A stretch of DNA of 20,480 bases from JAMLIA01 sp039810005 (GTDB taxonomy: Bacteria > Chloroflexota > Chloroflexia > Thermomicrobiales > CFX8), in NCBI GenBank assembly GCA_039810005.1, contig JBDHWD010000047.1, forward strand, positions 1 through 20,480. The letters are read 5' to 3'. Each line of letters starts with the position of its first letter. Within the stretch, counting starts at the first letter, position 1. Below the pieces are notes generated by a model that worked only from the letters and a program-made list of their open reading frames with translations, was not told where the DNA came from and searched no databases. Below, piece by piece: positions 16,538 through 20,480 of the stretch. The translations under genes were made by a program, and so were the position numbers.

Positions 16538-16843
16538 ATGGATGACGAGGAACGAGCCGCAGCCGAGCCGCTGCCACTGAGCGAGGTCGACCGCATCCTC
16601 GATCGCGAGCTGACTGGTTGGCGTCGCGAGGACCGTGGCATCCGCAAGCGCTATCGCCGCGCGACATTCCCCGAGGCGATCCAGTTCGTCGTCAGGCTTG
16701 GTGAGCTGGCCGAAGCGGCCAACCACCATCCGGATATCGACATCCGCTGGCGCAACGTGATCGTCTATCTCACCACCCACGAAGCGGGCGGCGTGACCGC
16801 GCTCGACCTCGACCTCGCCCGCCAGATCGACGCGCTCGGCTAG
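16538..16843 (+). CDS. Pterin-4a-carbinolamine dehydratase
   Basis: A 101-residue cytosolic enzyme that dehydrates 4a-hydroxytetrahydropterin, the by-product of pterin-dependent hydroxylases, so that the cofactor can be recycled. In some bacteria the fold has been linked to molybdopterin or folate metabolism. The family signature is complete: E59-x3-H63-H64-P65 in EAANHHPDIDIRW, then VIVYLTTHEAGGVTALD with H81 and D90. The start is ATG 16538, six nt after AAGGGAG; a GTG one codon earlier is in frame but less well placed. The length is typical (about 95-115). No aromatic amino-acid hydroxylase is adjacent, so the partner enzyme is not shown here. Its 3' end stops 12 bp short of the converging regulator gene. 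Confidence 0.93.
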   Translation: MDDEERAAAEPLPLSEVDRILDRELTGWRREDRGIRKRYRRATFPEAIQFVVRLGELAEAANHHPDIDIRWRNVIVYLTTHEAGGVTALDLDLARQIDALG

Positions 16844-16855
16844 GCAGGGCGCGGG

Positions 16856-19573
16856 CTAGCGGTCCTGCTTCAGCAGGTTCAGCTCACCGGCTCGCCGGAC
16901 TGCTGCGCGTCGGCTGGTCACTCCGAGCTTGCCGTAAATGTTCTTCGTATGCGTCCGCATCGTGTTGAGCGAGATCAGCAGCTCGTTAGCGATCTCGGGA
17001 CCGCTAAGATCACTGCCGAGCAGACGCAACACGTCAATCTCCCGCTCGCTGAGCGACTCGGGTTGAGTCCGACCGGCAGGCTGACCGCCACGGCGCTCGC
17101 CAAACGCCGTCAGCAGTCGACGCGTGTAGCTCGGCGTTATCCCGTGCTCCAGCGCTGTCTCGAGAAGGTCGCGTATCGGTGTGCCAGCATCGACGAAGAT
17201 TCGAACATACCCTTCCGGCTCAGCAAGCTTCAGTGCGCGCTCAATCAGCGCTCGTGCCGTGTCGTGTTCGCCGAGCCGCTCGCGCGCGATTGCCTGGAGC
17301 AGCACGATCTCGATGACGCTGCCGACTCGTTCTCCCGCCTCCGCGGCCTGGAGCAGGCGGTCCAGGAACGCCAGCACCTCCGGCGTTGGCCGCTCGCGGC
17401 CGTGTGTGTCACGCGCCAGGAGTGCTTGGGCCAACGTGATGTGCTCGTATTCATGGAGATAGCTCAACTCGTCGTCGATTGACAGCGTGCGCTCGCGCGC
17501 CCAGGCAAGCGCCTCATCGAGCATCCCATCTCTGATCCAAAGGCGCGCTCGCAGCGCCGCGATCGGACGCAGGTCCGGCATGAGGTCGGCAGCGTAGACG
17601 CGTTCGGCATGCCCGAGCAGATCGACCGCAGCGTTCGGGTTGCCTTGCGCAAGCTCGATGTTTGCCATAGCGACGTACCAGCGGGAAGCGTCATGTGACG
17701 GGCCAATGATATTCGTCAGGCTTTCGCTGCTGTTCAGGTGCGCGGTGGCGGCGTCGAGGTCGTTGCGCTCAAGGCGCAGCTCGCTGAGCCCGACGAAATA
17801 GCTCAATGGCACCGGCGTGCCGCTGTCGTCCGGCGCGGCTGCTTGCCGGACTGCCTCGTCCAGCACGCGCTCTGCATCGCGCAGATGTCCCTGCGCCACG
17901 CGGATGTCGGCCAGCGTGATCGCGCCGTTGATGACATCCGAGCGATGGCCGCCGCGGCGCAGGTCGTCCATCCCGGCAGCGAAGTGCTGATAGGCGGCCT
18001 TGAGATCGCCAACGGTCCAGAGCGCGATTCCCAGCAGCCCCGCTGCCGCTCCGCGCCGGACGTGGTCGTCAGGTGGCGAGAAGTCGAGCGCGATGCGGGC
18101 TTGCTCTACCGTCGTTGCCAGGTCGCCGGCCGCCTGCGCGAGCGCCGCGCGATAGATCGCGATCGTGCCCGGCAGTAGCCGGAATTCCTCGTCGTTCTGC
18201 ACGACCATCGCCGAACGATCCGCGTTGGCGTCCAGCCAGCGCTCGCCATCGCGCAGGCGTTCCTTAACCTCGGCCTGCTCTCCTTTGGCCAGTAGCGCCC
18301 AGGCATAGGCGACACTCAGGACGGGTCGCCGCCGCACCACGTCGTCGGGGAGCGCCGTGAGCCAACCCAGAAGCGTGATCCCCAGCCGCGCCCGGCGCAG
18401 CTCCGGCAGCGCCCGTTCGAGCATATCGGCGGCTCGCTCCGGGGCTCTGGCTGACAAGGCGTGCTGCACTGCTTCGTTGAGCGTGCCGTTGTCCTCGTGC
18501 CACGCGGCTGCGCGACGGTGCAGCTCGGCAATGTCGCCGGCATATTTCGATTGCGCGTGCGCCCGCAGCACGTCGGCGAAGAGATGATGGTAGCGAAACC
18601 AGCGCCGCTGGTTGTCCAGCGGGATGACGAAGAAATTCCCTCGCGCCAGTGCGTCCAGGCGCGCATCGGAATCATTCATGCCGGTCACAGCATCACAGAG
18701 CGGTCCGTGCAGCCGCTCGAGGATTGCGGTTTGCAGCAGGAAGTCGCGCACCGGCTCGGGCTGCCGTTGCAGCACCTCGTCAATCAGGTAGTCGGCGATA
18801 TAGCGATGGTCTCCGGCAAAGGCTCGGATAAACCCCGATACATCGCCCTGCCCCTGCATCGACAGTGCGGCCAGCTGAAGTCCGGCCACCCAGCCCTCGG
18901 TGCGTGCTTCCAGCGCAGCAACATCCGCGACCGATAGATTCAGGCCCATGATCGTATTGAGAAACTCGGCCGCTTCGTCGTTCGACATCCGCAGGTCGCT
19001 CGCCCGCAGCTCGGACAGTTCACCGCGGGCCCGCATTCGGGCCAGCGGCAGGGCCGGATCCTGACGGGTGGCGATCGCCAGATGCAGTTGCTCCGGCAGA
19101 TACTCGACGATAAAGCTCAAGGCGTTGTCGATGGCTGCCGAGTCAATGAGATGAAAGTCATCGAGAACCAGCACCGCCTGCTCGGTCATCGCGCTGATGT
19201 CATTGAGCAGGCTGGCCAGGATCATCTCGGTTGCCGGGGGCTGCGGGGATTGCAGCGCGTTCGCTGCTTGCGCGCCAACATCCGGCAACACCGACCGCAC
19301 TGCTGCGACGAGATAGGTCAGGAACCGGACCGGGTCATTGTCGCCAGCATCCAGCGACAGCCATGCGGTATGACACCGGCTTCGATGCGCCCATGACGCC
19401 AGCAGCGTAGATTTGCCAAAGCCGGCTGGCGCAGAAACGAGCGTGAGCTTGCGTTGCAGCCCAGTATCGAGCCAGTGCAGCAAGTCCTGCCGCACGACGA
19501 TCTGCTGCCGCGTCCGCGGCACCGAAAGCTTGGTCGTGAGCAACGGCAGTGGCTGCGAAGCTGGTGTAACCAA
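16856..19573 (-). CDS. MalT-like LuxR-family ATP-dependent transcriptional regulator
   Basis: A 905-residue STAND-class regulator of the MalT/LAL type. N-terminal NTPase: LTTKLSVPRTR is the usual entry motif, Walker A is SAPAGFGKST (K54, S55) and Walker B is VLVLDDFHLID (D138, D139). A long alpha-helical middle (about 350-820) looks like TPR/MalT repeats. A C-terminal LuxR helix-turn-helix (838-905) has LSEREIDVLRLL and recognition segment TMRTHTKNIYGKLGV. In this family an inducer binds the helical region and drives ATP-dependent oligomerisation and DNA binding; the inducer here is unknown. The start is TTG 19571-19573, preceded at 8 nt by AGGAG. It lies 83 bp downstream of the lipoprotein gene on the same strand and may share its transcript or use a promoter in the gap, where TATGAT (19620-19625, minus strand) is a possible -10. 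Confidence 0.93.
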   Translation of the reverse strand: MVTPASQPLPLLTTKLSVPRTRQQIVVRQDLLHWLDTGLQRKLTLVSAPAGFGKSTLLASWAHRSRCHTAWLSLDAGDNDPVRFLTYLVAAVRSVLPDVGAQAANALQSPQPPATEMILASLLNDISAMTEQAVLVLDDFHLIDSAAIDNALSFIVEYLPEQLHLAIATRQDPALPLARMRARGELSELRASDLRMSNDEAAEFLNTIMGLNLSVADVAALEARTEGWVAGLQLAALSMQGQGDVSGFIRAFAGDHRYIADYLIDEVLQRQPEPVRDFLLQTAILERLHGPLCDAVTGMNDSDARLDALARGNFFVIPLDNQRRWFRYHHLFADVLRAHAQSKYAGDIAELHRRAAAWHEDNGTLNEAVQHALSARAPERAADMLERALPELRRARLGITLLGWLTALPDDVVRRRPVLSVAYAWALLAKGEQAEVKERLRDGERWLDANADRSAMVVQNDEEFRLLPGTIAIYRAALAQAAGDLATTVEQARIALDFSPPDDHVRRGAAAGLLGIALWTVGDLKAAYQHFAAGMDDLRRGGHRSDVINGAITLADIRVAQGHLRDAERVLDEAVRQAAAPDDSGTPVPLSYFVGLSELRLERNDLDAATAHLNSSESLTNIIGPSHDASRWYVAMANIELAQGNPNAAVDLLGHAERVYAADLMPDLRPIAALRARLWIRDGMLDEALAWARERTLSIDDELSYLHEYEHITLAQALLARDTHGRERPTPEVLAFLDRLLQAAEAGERVGSVIEIVLLQAIARERLGEHDTARALIERALKLAEPEGYVRIFVDAGTPIRDLLETALEHGITPSYTRRLLTAFGERRGGQPAGRTQPESLSEREIDVLRLLGSDLSGPEIANELLISLNTMRTHTKNIYGKLGVTSRRAAVRRAGELNLLKQDR

Positions 19574-19656
19574 CCGTGCTGCTCCTGGTGAGGCGCGGAC
19601 GACTGCAGGCTGTCACGCCATCATACTGCGCTCAGGCTGATACAGATACGGTGGCG

Positions 19657-20250
19657 CTACCCGCGTCCGAAGGACAGCGTCCCGGCAATCTCGTCGAACG
19701 TGTGCGACACGTGCTGATAATCGGCGTCAGGAGGTGCCAGGCCGGTCAGCACCAGCCCACTCTGCTGCTGGACGATGAAGATCTGGTAGATCATGCGCGG
19801 CTCGCCATCGACCGTAGCGGTATAGAGCCATCGCGATGCCGGTACGTTATTGATCGTCACCGGACCCAGGCTCAGCGTCACGACGTTTTCGTAGCGCGCG
19901 TTCACGTCACGCCGCGTTGCTTCGAGGTATGCCTGCGCCGTCGTGATCGAATCGAGATCTTCGCGGGTGATGCGCAGCGACATTGGGTTCGCGCCGGTCG
20001 TCTCGCGCGCAGCCAGCTCGGCGATCAACGGCGGCGACTCGATCCAGTCGATCGGGATGCGGATGGTATACCAGCCATCGGGCGCGGAGAGATCGCGACC
20101 GGCGCTCAGCGGAGTAAGCGCGACCGGCCCGCTGGCGGCCGTGCCGTCCGGTTTTTCAAACGTTTGCTTGTTGCTGTCGCCGCAGGCTGCCAGTATCAGC
20201 GGCAGCGCAGTCAGGATGGTCAGCAGGAGAAGAATTCGCCGGTTGAGCAC
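19657..20250 (-). CDS. Lipoprotein, possibly PsbP-like fold
   Basis: A 197-residue exported lipoprotein. The signal peptide has a short basic start (LNRR), a hydrophobic run (ILLLLTILTALPLIL) and a lipobox ending at C23 (LAAC-G), so the mature protein should be tethered to the outer face of the membrane. The remainder (about 45-195) contains DGWYTIRIPIDW, a Phe/Tyr-x-Ile-x-x-Pro-x-x-Trp pattern, later NNVPASRWLYTATVDG and a C-terminal amphipathic helix before a Ser-Phe. This pattern recalls PsbP-related stress or photosystem-accessory domains, but the match is from memory and moderate. I start at GTG 20248-20250, about 9 nt after AAAGGG, which gives a standard signal peptide; ATG 20283 or GTG 20304 would add residues before it. 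Function unknown. Confidence 0.82.
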   Translation of the reverse strand: MLNRRILLLLTILTALPLILAACGDSNKQTFEKPDGTAASGPVALTPLSAGRDLSAPDGWYTIRIPIDWIESPPLIAELAARETTGANPMSLRITREDLDSITTAQAYLEATRRDVNARYENVVTLSLGPVTINNVPASRWLYTATVDGEPRMIYQIFIVQQQSGLVLTGLAPPDADYQHVSHTFDEIAGTLSFGRG

Positions 20251-20361
20251 CAACACTGTCCCTTTCTGACAGAATGAAGCCATAGACGGAATACGAAGGG
20301 CCACCCCGGGTTACGCGATTTCGGTGGTCGGAGATCGCTATACAGAGGAAGGACGCCGCAT

Positions 20362-20480
20362 ATGGAGGAGCGCGAACGACCGAGCGTCGATGTAGTCGTC
20401 GGTGATATCGCCGATGTCACGACCCATCAGGCTGAGGTCTACGTCAATGCTGCCAACAATGAACTGTGGATGGGCGCAGG
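20362..20480 (+). CDS. Macro-domain protein, N-terminal part (cut by window edge)
   Basis: The first 39 complete codons of a plus-strand gene that continues past the window. The segment VDVVVGDIADVTTHQAEVYV followed by NAANNELWMGAG matches the start of a macro domain: the GDI motif binds the adenine end and N29-A30-A31-N32 contacts the distal ribose of ADP-ribose. Such proteins bind ADP-ribose or its O-acetyl and phosphorylated forms, and some hydrolyse ADP-ribose from proteins or nucleic acids. The start ATG 20362 has GAGGAAGGA 8 nt upstream. It is divergent from the lipoprotein gene. Which macro subfamily it belongs to depends on sequence beyond the window. Confidence 0.85.
   Translation, partial: MEERERPSVDVVVGDIADVTTHQAEVYVNAANNELWMGA

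Noticed and set aside
16864..16877. CCTGC-TTCA-GCAGG hairpin near the convergent gene ends
   Set aside because: The stem is short, lies inside the regulator's coding end and has no T tract, so I would not call it a terminator.
20339..20344. TATACA as -10 box for the macro-domain gene
   Set aside because: It abuts the ribosome site, so transcription from it would start at or after the ribosome site; no matching -35 is present.

Overview
The window is about 20 kb of GC-rich bacterial chromosome. It is dominated by a respiratory complex I (NADH:quinone oxidoreductase) cluster that reads leftward on the minus strand. High GC, frequent GTG/TTG starts, proline-threonine linkers, MalT-type LuxR regulators and perfect GC-rich intergenic palindromes suggest a member of the Chloroflexota, perhaps the Thermomicrobia/Sphaerobacter side. 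That placement is inferred from gene style, not from a marker gene.

Layout, left to right. Positions 124-2155 hold a minus-strand NarL-type two-component pair, a membrane histidine kinase and its response regulator, overlapping by 14 bp. A 365-bp gap (2156-2520) contains two perfect palindromes; one is a plausible terminator for the nuo operon. Positions 2521-13276 carry ten complex I genes in transcription order nuoA-B-C-D-H-J-K-L-M-N. nuoE, F, G and I are absent: H is followed directly by J with 48 bp between. The proton-pumping arm and the quinone-site subunits B, C and D are therefore encoded here, while the NADH-oxidising module and the NuoI ferredoxin subunit must lie elsewhere, be replaced, or be missing.

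Upstream of nuoA, on the same strand, are a 71-residue two-helix membrane protein (13453-13668) and a large class A penicillin-binding protein (13677-16388) with a C-terminal PASTA domain on a (Pro-Thr)13 linker. The glycosyltransferase half of that protein looks intact. Its transpeptidase half has Met in place of the Lys of SxxK, and KVG in place of KTG. Divergent from it is a stand-alone pterin-4a-carbinolamine dehydratase (16538-16843). This converges on a 905-residue MalT-like ATPase/LuxR regulator (16856-19573). Beyond that is a lipoprotein with a possible PsbP-like domain (19657-20250). The right edge cuts into a plus-strand macro-domain protein (from 20362).

I found no mobile element, CRISPR array, tRNA or rRNA, and no clear new multi-gene system. 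The points most worth a second look are the degenerate transpeptidase motifs, the split complex I gene set, the extra segments in NuoM and NuoJ, and the palindromic intergenic elements.
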